A DNA stretch of 64,000 nt, from contig CM049311.1 in the NCBI GenBank assembly GCA_026874595.1, positions 65,019,953 to 65,083,952 of the forward strand, read 5' to 3'. The first letter of the stretch is position 1. Each line of letters opens with the position of its first letter. This document shows positions 47,296 to 64,000 of the stretch, piece after piece. The stretch is from Sipunculus nudus (lineage: Eukaryota > Annelida > Sipuncula > Golfingiida > Sipunculidae). The notes under the pieces were generated by a model. It was given only the letters and a program-made list of their open reading frames with translations, was not told the origin of the DNA and did not search any database. Both the position numbers and the translations under genes were made by a program.

Positions 47296-47666
47296 AGGGT
47301 GCTTTTCCATGTGCGCGGCAGAAACTGCCGGGGGTCAAACGCATGCGTTTTCCGCGCTGCCAGTCTTTTTCCATGTGAGCGTTTTGTAAGCGTTTGCCGC
47401 GCGGCAATCGCATGCCTTCCTGACAGAGCTGAACGGACTTAAACATACAAGTACGGGGAAATCCCACAAGTGACGTCATTAAGTCGGAATTCCCATGCGT
47501 TTGCCGCGCGGCAAACGCAGAAATCTAGCACTGCTGGATTCCAAAACTGACGCGTTCGTTTGCCGCACGACAATCGCATACATTGAAATAGCACATGACT
47601 TTTTAACTGGTTGGATTTTCGCCGCGCGGCAAACGCTCGCAAAACGCGTACATGGAAAAGCGCCCT
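47296..47666. mobile_element. MITE 1 with 16-bp TIRs and TA duplication
   Basis: Inverted ends AGGGTGCTTTTCCATG and CATGGAAAAGCGCCCT, flanked by TA on both sides. Inside are several palindromes like TTTGCCGCGCGGCAAACG (47393, 47499, 47620). No protein gene. Confidence 0.7.
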
Positions 47667-48330
47667 TAGGCTGCCTTTTCATACATGCGGGTATTTGTCC
47701 CCGCATGCGAAGAGACCCTTTCCATATGTTGGGGTGCCCGCATGCGGATGACCAATTTATTGTGGTAAACGCTTGTACTTATTATCATAATTTCCCATTA
47801 TCAAAGTTTATTATAATATTTAAATCCAATATTCTGTTTTAAAAAATTATACTAGCGAGGCAATGCTTGAGGCGGGTATCTCACCAGCCAGGCTTGGATT
47901 GCACCCGATGTGAAACCTGCACCGATAATTATCGTGCTCAGGTGGTGAGCAGCACGCGGTTATAATTGTGTGCAGGTCATCACATCCACACATGTGTTAT
48001 AACTGTACACGATACTATCGGTGCAGCTGGGGTCCTACAGAAGACCGTCATATTTGTTTACCTCTTTTATCTGTGAGCTTCATTTATGTTACCAGCAATC
48101 TTACTCCGTTAGCCAACTGTCAGTGTATAGATTTAGGCTGTCTCCTGCCTGACGTTACCTGAGTTGGCTTCTGGGCCGTATCTCGATGAAAGTGTGTCGT
48201 AAATTCTTTTATTCAGCCTTCAAGCACTGTCAACTCGCACGTTTGGAGAGGGGAGAAAGATAATACATTTGATAGATTTTATACGTGCGGGACCTGCGCG
48301 GGGGCACGCGTGTATGGAAAGGCACCCTTG
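47667..48330. mobile_element. MITE 2, related, directly adjoining MITE 1
   Basis: Ends AGGCTGCCTTTTCATACATG and, inverted, AAGGGTGCCTTTCCATACACG. The interior has CCGCATGCG palindromes. Its left end abuts the right end of MITE 1. Confidence 0.55.
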
Positions 48331-48494
48331 TCTAAAGAGCCTGATCCTAAACTGCAATGGCTTTCATTACTCTTGTATTATCTATTAATGGGAAACTTTT
48401 ATAACATCTGACTGGTACACAATTTCTATTATAGTGTAAACAACTTGTAACTCGGTGCATATAAAAGCGAACCGAACTGTCCCGCTAGTGAAGC

Positions 48495-48570
48495 CTTCTT
48501 TTCTAGCGAAACGGTTAGGACGCCGGACTTGTGTGCCACCAAAAATGAACCCGAATCCGGGATCAAACCA
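48495..48570 (+). other. tRNA-like relic upstream of copy 3
   Basis: TAGCGAAACGGTTAGGACGCCGGACT resembles (in pieces) a D arm plus anticodon stem. A degenerate B box-like GGGATCAAACC follows 45 bases later. Probably a SINE head. Confidence 0.3.
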
Positions 48571-48855
48571 ATGTTTGGATGTATGGATTATCCATGTAAC
48601 CATATCTGTAAAACAGGCAATAACTCGCAAGCCGCCCGACCTGCAGCCTACACGCACATGCACACGCATAGTTTTTCCCCGTTTCCTACTTACACTATTC
48701 ACAATTTGTTTTATCTTAATATGTTTTATCACACTGATCTCATGCATAAAAGTACACATTTTGGATGGACTCTGACCCTAAATGGTCATAGAGTTATTGT
48801 TTAAAAAAGCATTAGGTAGCAATTCCTCACGCTATCTGTATTTCTGCTGTACAAA

Positions 48856-54508
<5,653 letters not shown>

Positions 54509-54909
54509 CTTTCATGATAAACTACTTCGACAGAAGTCAAAGCTTTTATTGTACTATAAAATATTAATATTCTAGTCACAAACCATATCTTTTAACTATT
54601 CATGTTGATAGTCTTTAGATTTACCAAGCATATATCATTTAAACACCAGGCTTTTCGGTGATGATTTATTCCCCCAGTTTTGATCAAACTTATACCATCA
54701 TTCTAAGCTCGTTTCTCGTTAATCCAAAACAAGAAGAAATTATTAACCACAGGGGCAAAAGTGACCGAGGAATGATGAAGGTTACATATTATCTTGCTAA
54801 TCGTGTGATAAATACTGATGTAATATTGTGGTTTGGTGCATTTTGCTTGTCAACGGTGAACAGTGTGATTGCGAGACCCGTGGTTGTAATTACAATTGAA
54901 CGATGACAT

Positions 54910-56135
54910 TAATAGTAATAAATGACTGGACTTCTCTTTAGGGGTACCCTGGTTTATAGCTAATATAAACCATTATAGAATATAAACCATTATAAAACAT
55001 TATAGCGATGGTTTATATACAAATTGAATCTGCGATTTTCTGCGATGCAATGCAATAAACAATACCGATCAGTTACATAGATATCACAACATATGACACC
55101 ATATCAAGATATCAAGAACTGCCCCATGTTAAATATGCTTTTAGCATTTAAATAATTAGTACAACCTCCCACACCAGGCCAAAACCTACTGACCCGCTGT
55201 AATTGGAATGTACTTGACTCGAGTTAGACTTAGTCTGCGCTTTTACATATGCTACCCTAATAATAAAGGACTGACCTTGCTTTTGAGGTACCCTGATTTA
55301 TTAAGAAATATACAGATTGATTTTGGAAATTTGTGCGACGCTATGCAACAAAAAAAAATAACACCCAGAACGACACCCAAAGGACCTGTTCTCTAACGTT
55401 AATATCTGCTGCACACTTAACATTCCTAAATTCAGCGTTCATCCCATTTTTTTCTCCTCTAAAGTGGTACCCTAGAAGTTTATATTTTGATCATTCTTAT
55501 ATTTCATTATCTTTCATCATCGACATCCCTTCAACAAATCAAACTCATATAGAGAACTTAATATGATTCAATACAAAATAATATAAAATAATATACAAAG
55601 TCATTTAACACAAAATCAATTCCAACGACAATTCACATAATTAACACCTGGTATTTAAGATGGAGAGTATCCCCCCCCCCCCCCATTTTTTTCCACATAT
55701 TTATGCACTCCTCTTTCTGTATCTCCTATCTTACGTTCAATTAATTCTTTATCTTTTACATACTTGATGAATATTTAGAGCGAAGGGACAGACTCCTACT
55801 TGTTTACGATATTTAAAAATAACAAACTTAAATGTCAGTAACAATATATCAACTAACTTTTCGTATGGAGCATCACTTGAACACCTTGAATATATTGTTT
55901 CTCTCGTAAATGCTGGCAGATATATCTTTGCCCGATTGGCCAAACTTGTAATATGGAATTAAAGGTATTTGGTCATAACACATTCACATAAAAGATGACA
56001 GATTTAATATCCATGAAACAATACGTACATCTAATGGTATCTGTTAATCTCCATATATAACGTCTCGTTGATAGTCAAGATGTTATGTAAGATTTATATT
56101 GAAACTGTCTCAAAAATATGTCCTTTGCTGTTTGA
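54910..56135. other. Spacer downstream of copy 3
   Basis: No gene seen. Possible poly(A) signal AATAAA at 54917-54922 and a C14 tract at 55671-55684. Confidence 0.4.
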
Positions 56136-56142
56136 TATACAT

Positions 56143-56957
56143 TGTTACGGAACCTAACAATAACAAATCACGTTATCGTGACGAGCAGAAATTTTGTTAC
56201 GGGGATAAAAAATAAATAAGATTCCGCAACACAAGGCACCGTGAAATGTCTAGGAGACTGAATAAAGAAGTCAGTTGTTTTTTGTTAACAAACAATTATA
56301 TTTATATATATATAGTATTTACAATATTTTTCTTAGAACTATCCTAACATTACAATACACTTAATCAATACACTTACACAGTATAACAATAATAAAAATC
56401 CTAGGCTTTGATTTCTGGATACAATCACTGCCACAGCTCAACAAGAGTCCTTTAACACAAATAATCCAGATGAACAGTTCATGTAAATCTTCTCAGAGAA
56501 TAGCCCGATTCAATCTCTAAAACAATCTGTTGTTATCCAAAAGTAAAGTTCTGGTAGTAATCTAAAAGGCAAATTGAAGACAATCCGTACACAAAGTCTG
56601 TTTAAAATCCGTAGAATATCTGCAAGTTCTGCAATTATCGGAAAGGTCCCAAAAACTGACGAGATAGTCACACTTTTCCGTGTCCGATGTTATTCTTCTC
56701 TCACCCTCAAAACACAGCCCCTATTTATAGCTTTTTCACCCGAAGCCCAGAAAGTTCCATTATTCACGAACATTCCAAAGAACACAACAATACACACGCG
56801 CCCATAGCGCATGAACAGACCCGAAAATTCTAGGCTACAAACAGCGCTGTGTCTCTACACTCCAGAGTTCAGCAAGTGTGGTTCCTATAGCAACGCACAG
56901 GGCTAGCGCCTAACACGAATCAGACTGCCTGCGTATTTATAACAGATACATGTAACA
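56143..56957 (-). mobile_element. Probable solo LTR, 815 bp
   Basis: Begins TGTTAC and ends GTAACA (TG...CA with 6-bp inverted ends) and is flanked by ACAT on both sides (56139-56142, 56958-56961). On the minus strand a strong TATA box (CTATAAATAGGGGC, about 56717-56730) supports transcription in that direction. No internal gag/pol sequence adjoins it, so recombination between two LTRs probably left this single copy. Confidence 0.6.
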
Positions 56958-56999
56958 ACATGCTTCACAGCTTTCTTCCAACAGAAATCGCTGGTTAGA

Positions 57000-59300
57000 T
57001 CTCATTAGAGATTTACTTTGTTCACTGGTTCCCAGTTTTTTTTTCAGTATTAACGACGATACTCTTGCTTTAAATTTAGTTTTTTTCTAATTCAATGAAT
57101 ATATCCCCCATAGGTATCGATTTATCAGAAAATTTATCTTCATCAGACATGCCAATTCTAATACTATCTTTCCTATTCGATGGAATCGCCTCCATTAATC
57201 CTCACCGGTTAATAAAAAAAGAAGAATAAACAGTACTAACGGGAATGACTTGTGAAAATTCCTTTTTAAACCATCATCGTGTATATATTATATATCTGAT
57301 GCCTTTATATCTAAATATTTAAGATTTATATAGATCTTCCTCCTAACAATGTATTTATTATTCCACAACTGTTGTTTTAATATGATAGAACTCACAGTTC
57401 TTTTAATACAACTCATGGCTGCTGCAACATTTATTGAGAAAATTATAGCCCTTTTTAGCCCTCAGCCCTTAGGCTGATGGACTATTGTCGTCACCCAAGC
57501 TGTCCGTCCGTCCGTCCGTCCGTCCGGCGTCCGTTAACTTTTACCTTGTGAGCGGGATATCTGGAAAAGGATTCACCGTCAGAATTTTATTTCCTCGGTA
57601 AAGATGTATATCGACAAAATCTTGGTCAAGTTCGAAGATGGGTGACCTTGACCTATTTTTCTACATTTTAGAGCTGATTATAGAAAAAACACTTAGATGC
57701 TTATTACTCAGGAACCATTTGGTGGATTTCACAAAACTAACTATGATTATTGGGACTTATAGTCTGTACCTGCTACACAAGTTTGGTGGCGCCACCTACA
57801 ATTTCTGATTTTTAATGAATTTTTATCGGATTTTTCAACTTTGGGCTTGTGAGCGGGAAATCTCAAAAAGGATTCACCGTAGGTATTTTATTTTTTCGGT
57901 GAAGATGTATATTGACAAAATCTCGGTCAAGTTCGAAGATGGGTGCCCTTGACCTATTTTTCTACGTTTTAGAGCTGATTATAGAAAAAAACATTTAGAA
58001 GCTTATTTCTCAGGAACCATTGGGTGGATTTTCACAATACTTACTATGATCATAGGGAGTGATGGTCTGTAACTGCTGCACAAGTTTGGGGGTGCCATCT
58101 ACAATTTCTGATTTTTAATGAATTTTTCTTGGATTTTTCAACTTTGGCCTTGTGAGCGGGATATCTCTAAAATGATTCACAATAGGAATTTTATTTCTTT
58201 GGTGAAGATGTATATCGACAAAATCTCGGTCAAGTTCGAAAATACGTGACCTTGACCTACTTTTCAAGGTCACAGAGCTTATAATAGAATAAAACTTAGA
58301 AGCTTATTTTTCAGGAAACATTTGGTGGATTGTCATGAATCATGGTACATACCTCTCCATTTTAAATTTATAACTTAGACATGTACAGATATACATCCAT
58401 GTCAGAACAGATATTTAGTACTTGTTACTGTTACCACCTTTAAACACTGTTCTTTTGGCTGAGGGCTTTTGTCAGCTTCTGCTGATATTCTAGTTATCTT
58501 CCAGGCAACAAAAATCTAATAAATCTCTGATAAGGCAGTTTGTATCACAAGTCCGCCTACCTTTCACGAAAGCACTTTGGTCTTCATCTATCAGTATCTG
58601 TAAACATCTTTTTAAGTCCCCTGTCAAAACTTTGCTTAATATTCTAAGTCCACGTTCAATAAACTGATAGGTCTCCAGGTCGAAAATCTCCTATTGTCTT
58701 TTTCAGTTTTTCAATTAGTGTTGTTATTTCTTGTTTTCTGCTTGTGGTGAGAGACCCTTCAGTAAAACTTTGATTTAAACAATTTATCAGGTCATCACTC
58801 AAAACACTAAAACAGATCATGTAAAATTATTTTGGTATTCCTTCATTAACAGGTGTTTTTTTTTATTCTACATATTTTTAATGCATTTTTAATTTCATCC
58901 TCAGTAAATTTACTTTCGCAATGACCTGCCTAGTTTTCGGGTAATATCGGTAATTTAGTATTAACAAAGAATTGTTAAATATCCTTTTCTCCTACATAAA
59001 TCTTCCTCATATATTTTTCTTGATAATATTCCTTTATTGCTTTTATTATATTATCTGGCTTCTGGATTTCGTTCCAATTTATAATCAAACTTGTTGTAGA
59101 TTTTTTCATTCATTTCTCTTTTCAGTTTTTAAAAAGTACCTTGTACACGTTTTCTTAATGAGTTTCCTGTTAAAAAATTACACATTCCTCATCCTTTTTA
59201 TTCAGTACCCAATTTTAAAGCTCCATCCCTTCATATTTTTATTTATAGTCTCCTCACATTTAAAGAAATAACCATAAAGTCAACTGCCCTAAGTAAAGGT
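57000..59300 (-). mobile_element. Decayed L1-like LINE split by a Helitron-like insertion
   Basis: Minus strand. An RT block at about 58680-58500 reads RILSKVLTGDLKRCL, then LIDEDQSAFVKGRRTCDTN, the conserved SEDQ-GF-KGR region of L1 RT. Upstream near 59110-58980 is NEKIYNKFDYKLERN-like text. Past the insertion (57440-58495) a piece at 57400-57290 reads ILKQQLWNNKYIVRRKIYIN, like the L1 C-terminal LWNN segment. Frames are broken throughout. Confidence 0.5.
57440..58495 (+). mobile_element. Helitron-like non-autonomous element with 300-bp tandem core
   Basis: Starts near TTAGCCCTCAGCCC, with a (GTCC)n leader at 57499-57528. Three units of about 300 bp start near 57548, 57846 and 58150 (CTTGTGAGCGGGATATCT). 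The right end has an inverted GGCTGAGGGC, then a small hairpin (TCAGCTTCTGCTGA) and ATATTCTAG. Hairpin plus CTAG is the usual 3' end of Helitrons. TGACCTTGACC and GGTGGCGCCACC occur in the core. Confidence 0.6.
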
Positions 59301-61320
59301 TTCTACATATTTTTATGAATTTATTGTTTGCATTTATTGTGAGAATTAAATTTTGATTTTTATTATAAACTCTCATTAACGACTGAATATATCATTCAGA
59401 TACATTATATTATTTGTAAATTTTTTTTCTTATCCCAATATAATATCTTTCCCTAAGACGGCATAAACTGTTGGTGTTCTCTTGTTTAATTCAATCTGTA
59501 AAACTCCATATGTTATTGTATCAATCAAATAGAATCTAAAGAGAATTTGAATGGTAACTTTAAAAAGGTTTTAAAAATTAATATTATTTTGGTGGCTTTC
59601 CGACTTTCTCTGAGGTATGAAAGCATTCCGTTTGATTTAACCACTGTGATTTCACTTTTGTAATTAAATATTATCAAATGACCTATCACATATGCGAAAA
59701 GAACGGTAGGAGAAAGAAAAAACATGACAATTTATAGTTAAGGTAGCCTCTGAAAGAAGGAAAGGACTAGGAGACCGGCTCTTTGATCTAGTAAAAATGT
59801 TTTAGCATTGTATATTAATATTCGAACTATATCATGCAACTGACTCGTTCGTAACATTCGGTTTTGCTAGCATATTTTTATTATATTTTTTCCGCATATG
59901 TACTTTTACCTTTACATTTTGTTTATGTACACTTCTACGTGCACTTGCGGCATTAGTTGTAACTTATTACTACATTTAAACAAATAGTTAATCCTTGTGA
60001 AAATATTTACAATTCTAACTTGTTTTGGGAGACAATGTCATGTGAATGTGTGCCCAAGGCGTCAAGGTACAGTATAGGCGGGTCATTCTTTCTCCCATTT
60101 AACCAAGAATTAAATTTGGTTGCGCTTGTGAACCTCTGAGCTTTCGTGTCTTTGTCCTTAACAAATACCACACCGTCTCTTGTACATCAATCTCTTTTGT
60201 AATTCGCTTTTTTTCATACCTCCGCTAATACCAGTAGCAAGGCACCCCCATGCCCCCCCCCCCCCCCCAATATAATTGGTGTCCCTCTCTTTGTCTACAA
60301 AACCAAATAGGATCAGGCTTACACCAGAATACCTGATAACTTGGCATACATTTAGCCTTTATCAGGCTCGTCTGGGGTAGTGTCTGCTGTCAGTTTGCAC
60401 CTTGCTGTGATTGACAATTTGACATACAACATGTTTTGATAACAGCCAGCCGCTTTTTACAAGCTGGTGTGGACAGAGTGTGTGACTGCTTTGCCATACG
60501 TTTACATGTCACTGGCTTTGGTGTAGGCAGTTGGATGTCTCAATCAAGTTGATCTTGTAGTATAACAAAAGGTAATTAAATTTAGTCGTTTAAGCGAAAT
60601 GTTCGATATTCTCTTTCATCTTATCACAAAAATCATTGGTATGATTATTATTCTTGTCATTTTTTTGGTATAAATAGATACAGCTGCAGTTCTAGTTATA
60701 GTAATGCAGTAATGATTTGTAAAGTGATTATTAATTGTGTGTGAAAATTGACTCTCCGACATGACAGACATGCAAGTCATAGCAAAGATAGACCATATAT
60801 AGTAGAGTTATGGATATTTTATATTGGTAATTTAATGAAGCCTGTTGTGGTGACATAGTATACAATACAGCGGCAAATAAGACAGATTTTGCACGACACG
60901 ACAAAAGTGAAAAAAATGAGTTTACCGTAAACGTCACAATTTAACTGGTAGGATACATTATCTGACTTTTCGAGCAAAAAACAGTCCCACCGAGCAAGCT
61001 CAAGGTCTTTACTCATGGAGCAAGAGCTTAAATTACAAACATCTTTTATTCCATTAATTAATTCATGTCAGGTATACGTCCTACTTATATTCGCTTGTTC
61101 AGCTAAGTCTATGTATCTGAGGTTTGGCATGGCATAACTAACATAACAAAATTATATTTAAGGTTATGAGTAGGTTAACTTAGGTGATGAGTACGTTAAA
61201 CTGAGGTAAGTTTTTTTTTATATTAATCAGACGTATGTGCTATAGGAATTATTTAGATCCTGATCGAGGTTTGGACTGGTCAGATTCCCGGTCTTGCTGG
61301 TAAGATTCATTTTTTCAGTC
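59300..61320. other. Spacer without recognised gene
   Basis: AT-rich with a C16 tract at 60253-60268. Nothing coding recognised. Confidence 0.4.
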
Positions 61321-61337
61321 GTGTAAAGATTGTTGTT

Positions 61338-61598
61338 TTCAAAACCGGTTATTTATCGTTCTTCTTTTTTTTTGTAAAGTGCCTCGTTTTCAGTTCAGTC
61401 TCGTGATACGTTTTCCTGAGTAAAGGTGTTCAGTAAGTCAGGGATCGTGAGAGAGCACACACCACAGGTATATTATACTGGCAAAACTTTGTAAAGGACA
61501 CTAGTAAATTATCATGATTTAAGTCATGTTCTGTCAACCAGTTTCGTTTTTCATAAAATAATGCTTTATGTGCGTGCCTGAAACTATTCGGCCTACGT
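61338..61598 (+). repeat. 260-bp direct repeat, member 1
   Basis: Matches 62023-62275 (TTTTCAGTTCAGTCTC, GATACGTTTTCCTGA, CTGAAACTATTCGGCCTACG), roughly 85-90 percent by eye. Function unknown. Confidence 0.75.
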
Positions 61599-62022
61599 GA
61601 AATGGCGCAGCCTGCAGGATTTCAATCATCAAATCTTGACATGAACATCTCAATCTGGTCAGTGCTCGTTTATGCTTGGTATTAGTCACACACAGTAAAT
61701 ACTTCTCCATTGAGAGCATAGATTATATAAAACTAATTCAGTATTTAATTCTACATCACAAGACCAGTTTTTTACTGCCATATTAATAATGTTTTTCCTT
61801 TATTTTAGCCAAAAATATTCCTATGTCTCCTACTTCTTGATTCATCCACACATACCAAAAAAATATCGCTGCATATTATGCTTCTTATATGAGTACCCCA
61901 TGTTTGTTTTCTATTCATATCTAGATTAATCAGCATAATATATATACGTTTTGGATATCTATTATTCCCACCCTTCTTACAATGCGTCTTTTAATTTTTT
62001 CAATTGTTTACTGGTTGCGGTT

Positions 62023-62275
62023 TTCCAAACAGGTTATTTACCGTCTTTCTTTTTTTCAGTAACATGCCTCTTTTTCAGTTCAGTCTCATGATACGTTTTC
62101 CTGAATTTAGGTGTTCAGAGAGTCAAGGATCGTGAAAGAGCACACAAAACAGGTACTGGCAAAACTATGTAAAAGACACTTGCAAATTATCATGATTAAA
62201 GTAACGTTCTGTCACACGGTTTCGTTTTTCGTAAAATAATGCTTTATTTGCCTGAAACTATTCGGCCTACGACAA
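62023..62275 (+). repeat. 260-bp direct repeat, member 2
   Basis: Partner of 61338-61598, about 685 bp apart start to start. Both members end at the same GGCCTACG, suggesting defined ends. Confidence 0.75.
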
Positions 62276-62279
62276 TTGG

Positions 62280-63440
62280 GATTGTAGGCCTGCTTGAGTC
62301 ATGATAAAAGCAATATCGGGGTATGCATCGCAGTGGTTTTAATCATGTTTCATTCATATTCTGGTAAATCCATTCATACTCCTAACATAATGCTAAGGAT
62401 GATTATTAAACACAAAAGAATATTTGTGAACTCCCAACCAAAACTGAAACCCCGTCTGTATGGTCATTTCCTGTATCGCCTGCAAGTTGCTTGCGTCCTG
62501 TGACCTGTGCGTTGTCAAAAATGACGAAAATATTTGCATTCTCGTGAGGCCTTATAATGCGTTCCCTAGAGCTAGATGTAAGGACACTGACAGACAAGTA
62601 ATCTGGTCGTAATGTCAGAGGGTCAATATGACGCTAACATATTGGCTGGATGGAAACATGGCAATAAAATTAGAAAAATGATACGAAGTTTCAAAAGAAA
62701 CACAATCTAGATCAAGAATATGGAGGGGTCTTCGTCTATACAATTTAAATATTGAATATTGTAAAATTTAATATTCCTATCAGCATTTGTAAATGCCGTA
62801 CTCACAAAGTATAATCCCATTATAATGTTAAATTATCTTGACAGTTTATTTTCTCACATGAATTTCTTTAGGAACATGCAAAATATATTTGTGTATAGGT
62901 TTCTTGAAGCAAACTTTATGTTAGGTTCCTATATCTCATGAATGGAAAATTCGCAATGTTAATTTTCGTGCCTTATAGTCAGAATTGTACAAGATAGCGT
63001 TTCGGAAGAACAGCAGGCCTATTGACAGTTTTTTATCAATGCTTTATCAATACCTTTTTTTAACTTGTTATAGGCGACATTGTGAATATATATTTTTCAA
63101 TATGTGTTTTCATGTATGTTTGTGTAATATATTGGCATTTGTATTGCAAACAATATGATTACACTATAGAGTGATAAATAATAATGACAATAATAATAAC
63201 AGGGACAATACAAAGACAATATTATAAAGGCATTTAACAGTCGGCTTTTACAAAGGTTTGTACATAAACAGGTACATTTACAAGTAACATTTATTTTCAT
63301 AATATATACCAAGTCATCCAATTTTTTTCAGAATATTCTATGTATATGCATGGCTGCTTTATGTACGGTATACTTTGATGTAAATGTATTATTGTATGAT
63401 ATATTTTATTTAAAAAGAATAGTACTGACAGTGTTTTTAT
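62280..63440. other. Spacer before the copy 4 relic
   Basis: AT-rich. No exon 1-like sequence for copy 4 is visible here. Confidence 0.4.
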
Positions 63441-63445
63441 TACAG

Positions 63446-63553
63446 GTTGAAAATGTACTTCGAGTGGGAGATGCTTTCTTTTAACAGCCCAACGAGGTAA
63501 AGGCTAAATATACATTTGATACTGCAAGGCTGGGTGCCGATTGGACAGGAAAA
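63446..63553 (+). pseudogene. Exon-2 relic of a fourth dioxygenase copy
   Basis: After a clear acceptor (TTATTACAG) the frame reads VENVLRVGDAFF, then TAA, then QPNEVKAKY, and ends before GTATGT. The first twelve residues match exon 2 of the other copies (QNVLRAGDAFF), and the order GDAFF-V-K-KY is kept. The second half (LGADWTGK) is diverged and the exon is 108 nt against 113 nt. No exon 1 is visible in the 8.9 kb upstream, and the remaining exons, if any, lie past 64000. The stop sits inside CTTTCTTTTAACAG, which resembles a splice acceptor, so a shorter exon starting at QPNEV is conceivable. I read it as a decayed paralog. Confidence 0.6.
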
Positions 63554-63811
63554 GTATGTATGAATTTTCAATAAAACCGAAAATGCTGATTATCATTTCA
63601 GCCAAGCGATTGATATAATGATTAGCTCCGTCTATCTGGCTGCCTGTCCGTCCCTTAGCAAACAGTTCATATGTGACTCGATATGTCAAAAAGATAAAAT
63701 TTTCGACACAACAGGTTTTGTTTAAATCTTTTTACTTTTTGAAATATGAAGTAAATAGTACATACGCGATAGGACAAAAAAACCATTACCGAAATCCGCA
63801 TGTGATGTATC

Positions 63812-63816
<5 letters not shown>

Positions 63817-63871
<55 letters not shown>
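63817..63871. repeat. (TA)n microsatellite
   Basis: About 27 TA units, directly abutting a hairpin. Confidence 0.9.
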
Positions 63872-63876
<5 letters not shown>

Positions 63877-63957
63877 TAAGATAAACAGTGACGCCTATTA
63901 TGTATGTTAATAAACTAGTTAGTCTATCTAATAGGCGTCACTGTTTATCTTAACTTT
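63872..63957. repeat. Perfect 29-bp inverted repeat (hairpin)
   Basis: Arms 63872-63900 and 63929-63957 pair without mismatch (GTTAAGATAAACAGTGACGC and its inverse) around a 28-base loop. GACTAACACGGCTATAC follows (about 63971), also present near 36480. Looks like the end of a MITE. Confidence 0.7.
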
Positions 63958-64000
63958 CGCTTCAACTACAGACTAACACGGCTATACCATATATATATAT

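Noticed and set aside
47093-47842. Several frames of 60-128 codons on both strands
   Set aside because: They coincide with the CGCG palindromes of the two MITEs, which open frames on both strands.
48385-48804. Three overlapping frames before copy 3
   Set aside because: Both strands open at once, includes a tRNA-like relic; no protein motif.
63817-63873. Open frame ending in repeated Tyr-Ile
   Set aside because: It is the translation of a (TA)n microsatellite.

Overview
The window looks like AT-rich, repeat-laden genomic DNA of an invertebrate animal. I infer a bivalve mollusc. The grounds are short exons split by long introns, many decayed LINEs, dense (TA)n microsatellites, long C/G homopolymers, and non-coding repeats with a (CGTC)n leader and tandem-repeat core, like the pearl-type elements known from bivalves. 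There is no bacterial operon, CRISPR array or rRNA operon.

The one recognisable host gene family is a plus-strand tandem cluster of 2-oxoglutarate/Fe(II)-dependent dioxygenases with the isopenicillin-N-synthase-like fold. I could place exons to the base by comparing paralogs. Copy 1 has exons 2-8 (10892-13994) but no exon 1 in the window. Copy 2 has exons 1-8 (32673-43097), but its exon 2 opens with an in-frame TAA. Copy 3 has exons 1-8 (48856-54508), is intact and encodes 320 aa. Copy 4 is a stop-containing exon-2 relic (63446-63553) that runs towards the right edge. The exon 6 donor is GC, not GT, in all three full copies. Copy 3 also has a GC donor after exon 3, where copies 1 and 2 have GT. 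Copies 1 and 2 lie in a segmental duplication (about 6440-14073 and 36865-43153), each interrupted by different later insertions.

Layout: 1-3480, broken minus-strand L1-like LINE. 4446-5725, tandem-repeat element. 6440-14073, duplication unit 1 with copy 1. 14200-22800, LINE scrap, tRNA-like relic, several tandem-repeat arrays and a GC-rich patch. 22900-32100, a nest of inverted repeats: a dispersed element in two opposed copies, around a pearl-like array element that holds a 3.7 kb foldback element, which in turn holds a 2.0 kb TA-flanked element. 32673-43250, copy 2, its 7.4 kb intron 1 filled with CR1/Jockey-like LINE pieces and another array. 43460-48350, short arrays and two adjoining MITEs. 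48856-54508, copy 3. 54900-63400, no host gene seen: a probable solo LTR, a Helitron-like array inside a dead LINE, and a 260-bp direct repeat. 63446-64000, copy 4 relic and a hairpin at the edge.

The cluster shows one enzyme gene at several stages of birth and decay, with mobile elements expanding introns and marking the order of events. I found no multi-gene system of unknown function. The most novel material is the non-canonical splicing in the paralogs and the nested foldback structure.
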